Shown in pieces: positions 11,578 through 22,891 of a stretch of 28,576 nt of DNA (its first letter is position 1; every line of letters begins with the position of its first letter). The position numbers and the translations under genes were made by a program. The notes beneath the pieces are model-generated. The model saw only the letters and a list, made by a program, of their open reading frames with translations. It did not search any database and was not told where the DNA came from. The stretch comes from Krasilnikovozyma curviuscula (lineage: Eukaryota; Basidiomycota; Tremellomycetes; Cystofilobasidiales; Mrakiaceae), in contig MVAQ01000255.1 in NCBI GenBank assembly GCA_014825775.1, positions 1 through 28,576 on the forward strand, given 5' to 3'.

Positions 11578-13953
11578 CTAAAAGATGAAATCCTGAGGTG
11601 CCAGTTCAAAATTAGGAGGAGGTAGAAGGACCAAGAGACAATGATGTACTTACCAGGTCTTTCCACTTCTCCTCTATTATACCTTCTATTTGTGAAGCTC
11701 TCTTTGCCATCTCTCTCCAGTCCTGATCCAAAACATTCCTTGCCCGCTGCACCATTACCTCTTCTTTCATTTCCCTAGGTACGAACCTCCCCTCAATCGG
11801 GTTCGCAATCGCAGCCTTCAAGCTGTCGATGAACTCCTCATCATTGAACTGAGATGGATTGTAGGAGTAAGGCGGGGAAAGCTGACCGACGAAGTTGTGC
11901 TGGCTGTGCGTGGGCACCTTTTGGCCAGTCGACTCGGAGGTAACGAAGTGACTCGTGGGGTTGATGAAGGGAAGACCCGAGCAGAGACCATAATACGGCG
12001 TTGGTGAGATGGTGGGCATACCTAAATACAACATCCAAAACATCCATGGAGTAAACGACATATGTTTTGAGATGCGTAGAAACAGTGACATAACTACTAA
12101 CCGATCCCAATCACACCCAAGCTCTTAGCCAGCTCAGCATTGAATTCCTCCTCCTTGAGCGGTCCGTTCCGCAATTTCCTAATCCCCTTTCCCAAGGTTA
12201 TATCACCCTCCTGCTCCTCCTGATAGAAGGCAGCAACAAACTCGATTACACCACCTAGAGCAGATGATGCTTTCACAAAGGTGTCGTTGTTGTAAGGGAA
12301 GGTGTCACTGGTGAAGTACTAAAGGATAAAAAGACAAATTTGGAATGATTAATCATCATCGTTATGGAAGGTGGGATGAGTTACCTTCGAGTTCTTGGCC
12401 AACACGTAGAACTGCTTCGCTCGTTGTTCGACGGGTACCAACTGGCAAGTGAGGTAGATCAGTTCAGGCTCTCATACTCATCTTGAAACTAAAGTTTTAC
12501 TGGAACTTGAGTACAATGCCTCTCTACAGAGTATCCAAGATATGTTGAACCAGGGAGGGACCCTTCCTTATATGCTGGTTTAGATCATCGCAGCATACAT
12601 ACGTCAGTGACGATATACCAAGAAATGAGAGAATTTATACTGACGAATCAAAGCCCATTTTTGTCCTAGATGAGGCTGAAACTAGTTAGCAAGACCACAC
12701 GTGTAAATGGAACGGTATCAAACTCGCCTAGTGGTGGCCTCCTGTGTGATGATGCGAGGGTTAGAGAACAGAGAACAGAGCTCGATATCAATAATATTGA
12801 GTCAAGCTGACTCACCAATTACCCCAAAAGTTAAAAACAGTCAATCTAGATTTCAAAAGTAGTAAAATTAGAGTCCTTTGCTAACAAAGACAGTTAACTC
12901 AGCGATATTGAAAAGAAAACTCACGCCCACAGTGGTATTCCAGACTAAGAAACCAACAAATTTATCAGAACAGAGTATGAGGTTCCACAAAGAACCACAC
13001 ATACTAAGTTAGAGGAAGATTTGATACAGAGAGGGTTCTCTAGACATTGCGCCAGACTATCTTGGTGTGAGATTACGAGGGAAATGGAGTCTTCTCCCAA
13101 CTATATATAATGAGTATCAGCCAAGCCGAAAAAAAGGTTGCCTAAAAGATATATCCTCACTGTATCATAAAGATTGACTGTAGAGAGGATATTGGTGGGA
13201 GATTAGAAGGACGTCTCAGAACGAGGGAAGCAAGAACGAACTGATTTGTCCCAAGTTCTCGACGTAGAGAAACGGCACTCTCAGTGATTCCAAAGATTCG
13301 ACGCTGTAGCAAACAACAGTTCTTCTTAAAGTTCATAACAACAGGCAAAAATAATTTTAATTCTCTCACATCGACCGAGCCCTGTCATCTCATCAATCAA
13401 GATGAAAATGTGAATAATCAATCACTCACTCAAATGTAGCAAAACGCGCACTGACCAGATATGTTCACCAGAAGTTCTTCCCTGTGCAGACTCTCGGAAA
13501 TGGTGGTGCTCTAAGAAGACAAACTTCTCTCCGGGGTTAAAGATTGGCGAGACACATTCTTGAGGAACCAGAGTGATACAGTGAAGAATTGATGCAAGGG
13601 TGAGGGAGTTGTGTGATTTCCAGCTACAAAAATTTTGGTCAAATAAACAAAGTATATAAGGTGAATGATGGTACTCACTTAGTCTCCATCCCTCCCTCCC
13701 AACTATTGTTTAGCTTATTCAAAGCTTCCACTATCCTTCCCGTCTCCTCCCCCTCCCTAAAATGTAGGTTTAACACCGTCTTTTGCTTTTCAACAAAAGC
13801 CTCATCCTCACTGATGTTGGCCAGGTTCTGGAGCTTCACGGAAAACGGATCGATCGTCGATAGCTCGAGTAAGTTGAACTGAGGCGTTAACAAAGTGACA
13901 GTAACGACGAGACACAAGGCGGCGACAGCCGCACGAAGCTTCAGCTGGGGCAT
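11578..13953 (-). CDS. GT18 / MGAT5-like glycosyltransferase, type II membrane protein, 15 exons
   Basis: Proposed exons: 13953-13679, 13623-13456, 13381-13370, 13303-13242, 13177-13161, 13100-13005, 12944-12925, 12845-12816, 12741-12728, 12665-12645, 12574-12501, 12441-12385, 12318-12102, 12021-11654, 11592-11578. They sum to 1446 nt, 481 residues. A single hydrophobic segment (residues 8-22) after a short basic tail fits a Golgi type II anchor. Phase-consistent joins produce GIPLW..FNFW, PPLGQKWALIP (229-239), TYLGYSVE (249-256), AKNSKYF, then GIGMP, PFINP and SQHNFVG (394-400). This order resembles the GT18 family (N-glycan beta-1,6-GlcNAc transferase V), including the conserved SQH and the C-terminal P-x-E region. 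The acceptor in a yeast is unknown. Six exons are 12-21 nt. An in-frame ATG at 14067 would add 38 residues. The last intron (GTAAGT) may be retained, ending at 11612. Confidence 0.72.
12666..12727 (-). other. Probable GC-AG intron in the glycosyltransferase gene
   Basis: The 62-nt interval begins GCGAGT and ends CTAG on the minus strand, with a CTAAC branch sequence inside. Removing it joins PPL to GQKWALIP, which recreates a conserved family motif in frame. No GT donor nearby does so. Confidence 0.6.
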
Positions 13954-14437
13954 CCCTAGTGGTGGTTCGAGGTTGAGAAAGAAGAAAATGAGATTTGAGA
14001 GAGAGGTGAAAGGGTTGATTTTTTTAATAGTACACCGAATAAGATCGGAGCGAAGAAATACTGTCAAGACAGGGTTGCCGCGCAGTTCGTTTGTTGGACA
14101 TCATACTGGTGAAGACGAGAATTTAGAGAGTGAGTTGCTAAACAAACTAAGAGATTTAGTTTTGAGTATGTTCAACCAGAAAAAATCACTCAGTCGGTCG
14201 ATGTCTCCTGTTTCGAAGTTGAACAAGGTTAGATGTGTTGCTGTCGAGTTTAAGCGTAAGAACGACCCATTATAGCTCGTCACATCGCAAGAAGAACGAC
14301 ATATTTAGCTAATAGAAAATTATGTTCAAAGACTGAGAGATAGCTCGCGGGGAAGGAAAATAAGGATCCAAAACCAAAAGCCCAATTCAAGAATTCCTAC
14401 AGAAGAAGTACAAACACCTAGTCCCAATCCTATCATG
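13954..14437. other. Intergenic region
   Basis: Promoter side of the glycosyltransferase gene and 3' side of the next F-box-like gene. The overlapping open frames on both strands here show no motif. A coding extension of the glycosyltransferase up to 14067 is possible but unlikely. Confidence 0.45.
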
Positions 14438-16338
14438 CTACCCCGTCTTGGAGCTATTCATTCTGAATCCTATAGGTCCAATTCGCATATCGATCTCCCT
14501 CTGCCACTGCTCCTTGCCCCTTTTATTCCCCTCCGCAGCATCAGACAGGGTCAGCGCACCCATCACACCGTCCAGCCTCACCTCCTCGAGCTGAGGGAGG
14601 GAGGACCACACCTTCTTCCTCTCAACCCAAACTTCACCCTTCATCCCCGCCTGATGCAGCAGCAGCAGCTGTTCAACCTCCTCTCCGCCAAGTTCTTGCG
14701 GCGGAGTGTCGTTGAGGGCCGCTACTTGCGCCTCCACGAGGCTCATCAGCACGCCCAGAACGGCTTCTTTGGTCGCTTCCCCACCGCTAAGCTCCTCCAT
14801 CCTCGGGAGCTTCACTACCAGTGACTTCCACCCGCCCCCGAGATCGCCGATGAACTGGGCAAAGTTGTAACCCTGCTCAAGGAGAATGCGGTTGCCTAGC
14901 CTCGGAGCGTAAGTGATCTTGAGGTTGAGTTTCGCCCTTGCATCAAGGGAGAACATAGTGCTTATCTGAGTGGAGACTGACGTCATTGGGCGGTTGATAG
15001 TGAACGTGAACTCTTCCAAGCGGGTGAATAGCGCAATGTGCGCACGCGTCGTCTCGTTCGTGATGAGCTCCAACGGCGGGCTTAGTGTGAGTGATTTCGG
15101 ACCAGGGTTGGGAGGGAGCAAATTAAGGCCAAATGGGAAAGGAGGTATGAGCATCGCGTTAGGCGACCAAGAGAAGGACGTGAGGGATGGAAAGCGAGAA
15201 AGAAGGGTGTAGATGTCGCTGAACGAGGTGAATCCCTCGCAGAGAGTCAGGCCGTGAATAAATTTCAGAAGAGCTATGGAGTCAGGGGAGGAGGTCAGTG
15301 CGGTGAAGTTGAGGTACCTGTCGTTTGAAGCACGTTGAGGGGTGACAACAGGGTTAGAGGAACAGATGGTACCACGAGAGGAATAGAAGAGTTCTGTCAG
15401 TAGACCACCGGGCTGATGAGTATTGCGGGAACACTAACCTCTTAACCCCTCTGATTTCGGTATTTTCCCAAAGCACGGGCCGCAACACACTCCAGAACTC
15501 CCGACAGATCTCGAGCCACTTCCAGGAGCTCAACGGATACCCATTGGCGCTTCTACGCTCGAACGTCGACATGTACCGCGGGTTCGAAGGGTTCATCGGA
15601 GAGTGTTTCATGATTTCGTCTTCGTTGTGATGAGGGAGGGAATATTGTTGATGGGCGACGGAAAGAGAGGAAGAGGAAGGCGATTTTTAGTTTCTTGTAG
15701 AAGAGCTCAGTATATCCAAAAATTTAACGCATCAACTTCATCCGTTGTCACTGAGATCCATACTGGTGCCCCAAGGATGCTAGGTTTCTTCAAGTCGAGC
15801 CAGTCAAACCTCCTTTATCAGAGCCTGCCCTTTTTCCGTTGCCCTTCTTCCCATCCACCTTCAACGATAGTTTCGCTCACGTAAGCTGATGCCCATCACC
15901 CGGCCTAGCGGCCTACCCTTCGCTGATGCTCTCATACTCAAATATCGACACTCACCATAATCGTCCTGACTTAACGGTCTCCCTGGCACAATCTCCAGCC
16001 CGTCCAATCTAGGGGCAACCAACTCCCTACTACCTTCCAATGCCATCAGGAGTATTCTTTCCCTCAGTTCGTAGGGCAGGTCGTTGAGCGCAAATGGGCG
16101 GAAGGAGGAGAAGACGTGGGAGCCAATTTGGAGGGAGACAGAGGAAGTGGTGGATTGAACGGCATTGGAGATGCCGATAGCTGGATTTGAGTTGGGGGAG
16201 AAATGAAAAGGAAGAGGTAGAAGGGAGAGGAAGGAGATACAGTCAGCTGGGGGCGGAGTGTGGTGTAATGTGGTGCTCACCTATTTTTGTTGTTGCGTCT
16301 GCTACAGTGGGCAGTAGTAGAGGTATGAGGAAGGACAT
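14438..16338 (-). CDS. F-box-like protein with leucine-rich C-terminal region, distinct subfamily
   Basis: Proposed exons are 16338-16281, 16180-15956, 15619-15439 and 15317-14438, giving 447 residues. It begins MSFLIPLLLPTVADATTK. An F-box-like pattern is split between two segments: LPYELRERILLMAL at residues 54-67, and WKWLEICREFWSVLRPVLWE at 127-146, separated by a longer loop than usual. The C-terminal 290 residues contain amphipathic Leu-rich stretches (for example LTLCEGFTSFSDIYTLLSRF and LPQLEEVRLDGV) suggesting degenerate leucine-rich repeats. A substrate-adaptor role for an SCF ligase is inference. Intron 2 as drawn is 336 nt, much longer than its neighbours, and its acceptor follows a CT-rich tract; an extra small exon between 15640 and 15955 cannot be excluded. 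The other joins are well supported by phase. Confidence 0.62.
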
Positions 16339-18777
16339 ACTGCTGACAGACACCCGGAGGTGGTGATGGTATCAATAAGGCTGGGATCCTTTCTGAACGA
16401 TTCGCTTGTTGGAGCAAGGGGTCGACAGCCAAGGGGGAGGGGGGGAATTATGAAAACAGTGTCGAGCAACAGGTAGGAACAAAACTTAGCAAGCCAGGGG
16501 GGATGCAAGTTTCGAAGGATGGGTGGATCGATGGAGTGACTATGTCGGATCGAGAGCAATCCCCAGCTGGGCGGACCGCCAGCCAGACCCAGGCCAAGGG
16601 CGCATGAATTCGGGGTTTTTTTTTCTTTCGACATCATTGATCTTGGTCCTCATCTCCTTCGAAACATTTAAGTTAGGGTTGATGCACACAAGTAAACAAT
16701 CGCTCTAATTAAGGAGTTTCACTTTGAGCAGAGCCGTAACTACGTCTCTCTATCGCATAGACGCCTCGACACGCTCTCCGTCTAGATTTTCCCTCCCACA
16801 CCCTTCGTAAGTCGTCTCTTCTCGCTCGATTCCTTCTTAGTCCACTAATCGTCACATTTGGAAGCGTGAGATATCAGCCATTTCTTCTCGAGCAGAAAGC
16901 TCGGAGAAACAACGAGAGGGAGAGGATGGCGTCTTCGGATTTCGCTGGAATCAGCACGGTCAGTGATGACGTCTCCCGACTCGCAGGCGAATAGCATAGA
17001 AACCTCTTTGATACTAAGGCAGACGTTAGGTCAGTATTTCTCATTGTTTTGATGCGACCGGCAGCGATCAATCTCCTTGACGAGAAGTGAGGACGACGGC
17101 TGGTTCTCCTCCCCTTCGCTATAGTTCTGGCTTGATACTCACACTTCTCTGAATTAGCTTTCTTAATAATCCTATGATATACATCCATCTCCCCACCTTC
17201 TTCCACTGTCACTTGTCTAACCAACCGGCTCGCATCTGAGCGTAACGTCTCTCTTCGTTGGCATAACAGCTGATGTAATACTCCACACACAGCTTTCTAT
17301 CATTCTCTATCTCTCAGTAGCCTCCCTGGCCTGCTCATAGATCCTTCTTGTTCTAGGGCCAGTTGTAGAAATATCAGTCCTTCGTCGCTATCCCGTCGGT
17401 GAGTAGAGACAACGCGTAGATGCTCACTTCCCAGCTCATATATCTTTCAAATGTATGGCTTTTCGTGACACTTGCCCCTATATGATGCTTCTGCTGGGCG
17501 TGGATGTGTTGTTGTAGGTGAGGTCTCTTTTCAGCGAGCGCTCCTTCGCTTTCGCCTTTGCCATTTGAACTAACCTCATCTTATACGTGATATGAACTAT
17601 GTAGCTGGACTCTCGAAACAAATGACTGCGTTGGCTATCTTGTTGGGCATCGCTCCCTGCTGGCCCCGGTAGCTTACACCACTTTCTTTCCTCGGTGTTC
17701 GCCTTGGTCCAGAACCCTCTTATCCTCTGTTGATAGGGTTTGTCTTATCTTTCAACGATGGACCCAAATTCTCAGCGCTCGTGAGCTGACAAGAGGTACT
17801 GGGGCTGCATTCCCCGTCGGCAGACAAACACCGAGACATGGACTACCTTAAGTCGCTTTTACTTTGAGCTCGGCGTAAGACAGAACGCTTTGATATTATA
17901 CTGGTACTCCGGAGCATGTGTGAAAGTGTCGGTAGATGAGGTTTGGTCTGTGGCCGGTACGTGTTTTCCAACCTTGGTGCAAAAAAAAGATCGAGCTGTG
18001 CAATGTGCTGATTTTTGCACAAATCCCATTTTTCTAACTTAAACAAATAATCAAATCTAATGTGTTTTTCCCTTGGATCTTGTTTTTCGGAAACGTTACG
18101 TCTTCATAGGTGTCTGATAGCCGTGGCAACCCATTCTTGTGCCAAGGTCAGCTTCTCGAGGCTTCCTCTCTGAACGAAAAGTCAAAGATGTACATCAAGC
18201 GAAATTGACTTGATTTTGTTCTCTCCTCTGCTTTTGTCACACTGCTCTTGTCATCTCTCCACCGTGACGCGAATCCACGGCGGGCGAAAGCCCTATGCCC
18301 ACCCAACCATTGTTCGCGCTCTCGAACCGAAGCCCAAATTTAAAAAGAGGCTGCCGACCCACCTATGTTCCAAGATTCTCCCAAGCAACATTGCATCACA
18401 GGCCGTTCCTCTAAACCGTGTGGGACCACAGGGCGCTTCCCACTCTCGTTTCGCGGTTCACAATAAAGCTGTGAAGGCAACGGACGCCACGAACCGAGCG
18501 GACTGTATTCTGCTTAAATAAAACCAAGGCTCATCTTCATCTTGTTCCGTATTCATCTGACCATAAAGGAAGGAACTGATTTCTGGTGAGTTTTTTTTTG
18601 CTTTCGAGGCCGGTTTTTTTGGTCAGGGGAGTCCGTGGGACGAGGGGTGTTATGAATCGCCGGGCACTTTCGTTCCTCGGCGTACTCACGTCAACATAAA
18701 TCTTTGCTAAGTTTTTTTTTCTCTTGGTCACTTGCAACCATCACCGATCTATCTGAAGTCAGACTCAGTTATTAAGG
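16339..18777. other. 2.4 kb gene-free interval between divergent genes; likely long leader of the bZIP gene
   Basis: This lies between the starts of the F-box-like gene (-) and the bZIP gene (+). Open frames are short and without motifs. Splice-like pairs occur on the + strand, for example GGTGAGT near 17398 with GTTGTAG near 17515, and GTGAGT near 18585 followed by a T-run, so part may be a spliced non-coding leader or transcript. Pyrimidine-rich promoter-like sequence occurs around 16740-16860 and 18210-18270. No tRNA, rRNA or repeat was seen. Confidence 0.45.
18652..18699 (+). promoter_or_regulatory. Upstream open reading frame in the bZIP leader
   Basis: An ATG at 18652 opens a 15-codon frame (MNRRALSFLGVLTST) closed by TAA at 18697-18699, 78 nt before the bZIP start codon. 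It is the nearest upstream ATG and does not overlap the main frame. Such a frame could limit translation of the transcription factor under good growth, as known for GCN4/ATF4-type genes. It may instead lie in a 5' UTR intron beginning at the GTGAGT near 18585. Confidence 0.4.
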
Positions 18778-20614
18778 ATGACTTCGAAGCTCATTACCTC
18801 ACCCTTTGCAATGAACCTCGACTCGACATCGTATTTCCCAGAGTACAACAACCTCAACGCCCTGTCCTCTTCGTCCGACCTGTCATCTTCTTCATCCTCC
18901 TCAATGGACTGGTATGGATTGGCAACAGGTGCTGCTCAACAGGACGGATTCTCATTCAAGGTACGCGTGGGTTCAAAAAAGGCCCCTCGCTTGCTGTCGC
19001 ATCTGACGCTGAGCCGCTCGGTCATACCACCTCCATGCCGCCTAATGCATTTTTGACTGACTACAACTTTTTTCCCTCTTCTCTGGTGGACAGAACCCAT
19101 TCGACTTCACATTGGAGAAGCCAGTTTTCAATAGCTATTCTAACTTGGACTCGTTTTCGCCAAATGTGAGTAATGACCAAAAAAATCTTAGCTAATCCTT
19201 GCTTGGGAGCATCAAAACAGATCGCGCTGACTGTGCAAACATTTTACTTTCCCGTGGGTCCGCAGTACCAGCTGCCCTTCAACACAAACCAGCAGCTGTC
19301 GTACAACCCATCCAGCGGTACTCTTTCTCTAGCCCAGAACACAAACACGAACGCCGAGGTCTACAGTACCTCCGCATCCTCCTCCACTTCGACCACCGGC
19401 CTCAAATCGTTCGCCGTCAATACCTCCAGGTTTAATGGGAGGAGCATTTCCTCAGTAGACTCATCTAGGACTAATGAATCCAGTCCCGGAAATGATGCCC
19501 TGTGGGCACCGGAGAGCTTCTTGGCGGGCGCGGTCGCACCCTCAGCTACTTCGGGCGATGTTGGATACAGCCCTTCTAGCACCAACAATAGAAATGGAAG
19601 GAGCAGCATTACTGGTGTCAGTCTAAGAACCGTTAGTCCTCCCGCAGGAAGTCGTCAGCAGCAGCTGTATGACACATCTGCCCAGCCGATGACTACAACC
19701 GATATCTTCGATGGCGATGGCTCTTCTTCCACTTCCACGTCGTCCCTATCATCTAAACGACGCAAATTATCGTCCAATGTCATCACCACTGACAAAAAAG
19801 CTGCGGCAGTCGCTTCTTCGACGATAACGGAAGGCTCGTTCGTTGACGAGATCAAGATCCCGGACTTGCCTGGCGACTGGAGAGAGCACGCTGCTAGCTC
19901 TAGTGCGTCTGTGAATGGTGGAGATGAAGGTGAAGATCACGGCCGCTCGGAGAGGGGGTCGAGTCCTGAAGCCTCAGGTCAGTTTTTTCTTGCCGTCGCT
20001 GCTGTTATGTCAGCATTTGTTTAAACATGTTCTCTTTCTCTTGCTCCTCGATATTCTGATTCACTCTTCTCTTCATGGATTATGTGTACACCTCAGCAGA
20101 GTCAAAGAATAACTACTGGGGTGTTGGGAAGACCGCGTATCAAAAGATGTCGGTCGCCCAGCGTAAACAACTCAGGTAAGCACCACATTTGACTTTTTTT
20201 TTCCAGTTGTCTTTCGTTTGATCTAACACACTCTTTGTCCTCCTCTTTTTCCTTTAGAAACAAGATCGGTGCTCGTAAATTCAGAGAACGAAGAGTGAGT
20301 TTTCCGGTCTGGTCATTATCTCGCCGCTCGCCTCGGCACCCGATGAAACACTCGGTTGCTGACTCATTTATGTCGCTTTACGTCGTGATCGCTTTCAGAA
20401 AAACTACATTCACCAGTTGGAAGACCATTTGAGTGAGCGAGATGCTGTCATCAAGGAAATGAGGGATGAGCTCTTGAGGAGTCGAAAAATCATCGCAGAG
20501 CGTGAGTCCATTTTCTCCACCGTCACTTCAACTACTGCTGAAGATTAACTCTTGTTCCTACCTATAATGGTTCAATGTTTTGCAGTAAGGGCTGCGTCTG
20601 AAGACCAACTCTGA
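18778..20614 (+). CDS. bZIP transcription factor
   Basis: Proposed exons are 18778-18960, 19094-19165, 19266-19977, 20097-20175, 20258-20294, 20399-20501 and 20586-20614, giving 404 residues. Residues 1-340 are Ser/Thr/Asn-rich, with short hydrophobic-acidic islands (NPFDFTLEKPVF, VDEIKIPDLPGDW) of the kind seen in activation domains. The basic region at the C-terminus reads NKIGARKFRERRKNYI: Asn350, Arg358 and Leu368 keep the N-x7-R-x9-L spacing of bZIP proteins. Ile365, Leu372, Ile379, Leu386 and Ile393 supply a heptad. It should bind DNA as a dimer in the nucleus; target genes are unknown. The phenylalanine before Arg358 replaces the Cys/Ser of CREB/Gcn4-type factors. The protein ends only 11 residues after the zipper. 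The DNA-binding domain is spread over four small exons. Confidence 0.88.
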
Positions 20615-21043
20615 GTAAGACATCAGTTACGCAACTGCAATCTCTATCCGCTCATCGCACCGTTCGGTCCTCACCACTAGCCTACGTGCCCCTTACTATA
20701 TTAAGCTCCTAGCTAAACATTGTGCTACTCTTCATCAGTAACATACTTTGTTCCACACAAATGGACGTTTACATTTGTTACCATGCTCGAATCGACTCTT
20801 TTGTGCCGTTATTTACATTTCTGCGACTTAGTCACCCATGTAATTTATATCTGCTTTTTTTTTTCTTTTTTTTGTACAACGTTCCACTCCTGCTCCTTCT
20901 CATTGTGTCAATGACTGTATCGTGTAGGTGTTAGTAGAATCAGAACTGGTTTAACAGATCTCCAAAGTTGGCAAGGTGCGGTGGTTTACGCGAAAGAGAT
21001 TACATAACCCAATAGAAAAGAATATAAGTTCTCTCAGCTGCGG
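20615..21043. other. Convergent intergenic region
   Basis: It separates the 3' ends of the bZIP (+) and transporter (-) genes. A long T-rich tract at about 20856-20876 is the only notable feature. No gene is recognised. Confidence 0.5.
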
Positions 21044-22891
21044 TCACACCCACGGAGATTTCTTCCTCCTGCTCATAATGTGTCTTGATGCTGCCATCAG
21101 TGCAACGCCGACAAAGACGATCAGGCCAGAGAAGATCGAGACAGGTAGGTATTGCGAATGGAGGGTCGATGAATGCACCTTGATGAGGGCACCTTGTATT
21201 GGCGAAGAAGCCAGCCAGCCAAAGGAGGAGACAAAAAAGGCCATGCCCAGTCGCAATCTGGGTTAAGCAAACATGGGTGAGGATACAGTAGAAATATTGA
21301 GATGTCTCCACCCACTTGTGTCGCAAGTGGAGGAAATCACAGGAGATTGCTTACCCGATTTCTTGAGGTCTCGGGGAGATGCTAGTGATGGAAGCGGGCA
21401 GCGAGCTGACCTAATTTCAGGAAGCAGAGCCAGTCGAAAACCAATTTTAAGTAGTGTTTCATCGACTCAGGACGAGATGCCAAGGGCCTGAACTTACATA
21501 TCCTCCTGTAGTTATTCCGATGAAGGCATTAAAGACAAGTATTCCCGCTGTAGAGGTCGCTTTTGTCCAGACAAAGATGAGAATGCCAGATGTGACGCAG
21601 GAAAAGATGAGGATGTTGATTGGGCCAGTGAAGCGTCCAACGTAGTTTGGTCCGACTCGACCAATGAAGGAGCAGGCGTTGAGAATGGCGAGACTGTAAG
21701 AAGACAAGCATCAGTGGATAACAATCATGTATATATAAGAGAGAAAACTCACGAGTAGAACGCTAAGTCCACTGACATTCCGTGCGAAACAGCGAAGCTC
21801 ACACCGTAGGACAGCGGAGCATAGAGACCCAGAGCTACCGCAGTCGCTCCAGCAACTAACAGCGTGTACTCAGAGGTTCTGAAGACGGTGAAGTCTAGCG
21901 CACGGATTCGGGCGTTCGGAGGCATCTGAGTCGTGCAGCAGAAGAAGCCACAGAGGGCGCAGACGAGGACAATGAATCCCATCACTCTAACGGTCCATCC
22001 GAAACCGACTTGAACGAGGAGTTTTTTCACCATGATAGGAAATACTAATACAAAAAAGAATCTCAGATTTTGAGTGCGCTGCATCAAGCATATACTTGAC
22101 GAGAAACACTACTGACCAGCACCACCTATACTCGCTCCTCCGGCGAAGACACCAAATGCAATGATCTTGAGTTCCTTAAAGTGATGAGCAATAGTCGACA
22201 TTGATGGTGAGAACAGGCATCCCACTGAAAGAAAATAACAAATTAATTGGCTTTAAGCAATGAAGTGGAGAATGCAAAAAGAGTAGCCGCTCACTGGCGA
22301 TACCGACTCCGACTCCCTGGCTGAGCAGTATCTGGTAGTACTTTGAGCTGAGAGAGGTCATCATCAGACTGAACACATAGAGGAGGCCACCACCACCTAT
22401 CAGCCAGCGTAGATACCCAGCGTCAAACAGTGGGCCGGTAATGCTGCCACACAGGAGGATGAGGCAGAGCTGGAGAGACCCAACCCAGGAGATGGTGCTG
22501 GTCGGTGTTGAGGCCAGCTGGTTCGAGGCGTAGTAGAGTTGGAAGACACCCCAGCTGTTAGACATACCATCTGGAAGAAAACCAAAAAGAGTGAGCTCCG
22601 GATTCCGGACGGGGGGACAAATGATTATGAGCTCTCTGCGAAAAGTTCCTCTTCACGATGAGCTTAATGAAGTGGCTGTGAATAATACTCACAACAGACG
22701 ACAGAAAGCATGCATGCTCCAAAGAGGTTCAACCATGCTGCTCGCCCCCGATCAAACACATACTCCTGCTTGACTGGTCCCTCCTCAGCGGGCGGCGTCG
22801 CACTGATTTTCTCTTGAGACTCAAGCGACGGGGGTATATCGAGGTTCTGCTTCTCTGGACCTGGTGGAAGAGAAACCAGAGTTTCACTCAT
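21044..22891 (-). CDS. MFS permease, monocarboxylate transporter-like
   Basis: Proposed exons are 22891-22693, 22570-22295, 22224-22117, 22044-21753, 21693-21498, 21410-21355 and 21257-21044, giving 446 residues with about 12 hydrophobic segments. A charged, Pro/Glu-rich cytosolic N-tail of about 50 residues precedes the first helix. Family marks are YGMSNSWGVFQLYY with SxISWVGSLQ between helices 1 and 2, LAILNACSFIGRVGPNYVGR in helix 7-8, and a C-terminal GLRLGMAFFVSSFGWLASSP with PIQGALI. These match fungal monocarboxylate-transporter (MCH/SLC16-type) permeases of the plasma or vacuolar membrane. The substrate is unknown; fungal members move carboxylates, riboflavin or remain unassigned. 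The helix 1 Asp-Gly is Tyr-Gly here. All splice joins keep phase and the donors are all GT-type. Confidence 0.87.

Noticed and set aside
13157..13369. Continuous minus-strand frame across a glycosyltransferase intron (RELKLFLPVVMNF...)
   Set aside because: It lacks an ATG and cannot be joined in phase with the exon before it through a standard donor, whereas the microexon model gives a coherent sequence in a different frame.
11578..13953. Assignment to the CAP59/CMT1 capsule mannosyltransferase family
   Set aside because: The landmarks of that family (an N-terminal A-N-L-Y/N-N-x-E segment and an N-D-V-x-F motif) are absent, while GT18-type motifs appear in order.
16874..17290. Minus-strand frame of about 138 codons in the gene-free interval
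   Set aside because: Arg/Ser-rich without family features and with no supporting splice context; the reverse strand has promoter- and leader-like features.
18778..20614. HAC1/HXL1-type unfolded-protein-response factor with unconventional splicing
   Set aside because: All joins use GT-AG borders, the basic region is of a different type, and no Ire1-like stem-loop pair was seen in the 3' part.
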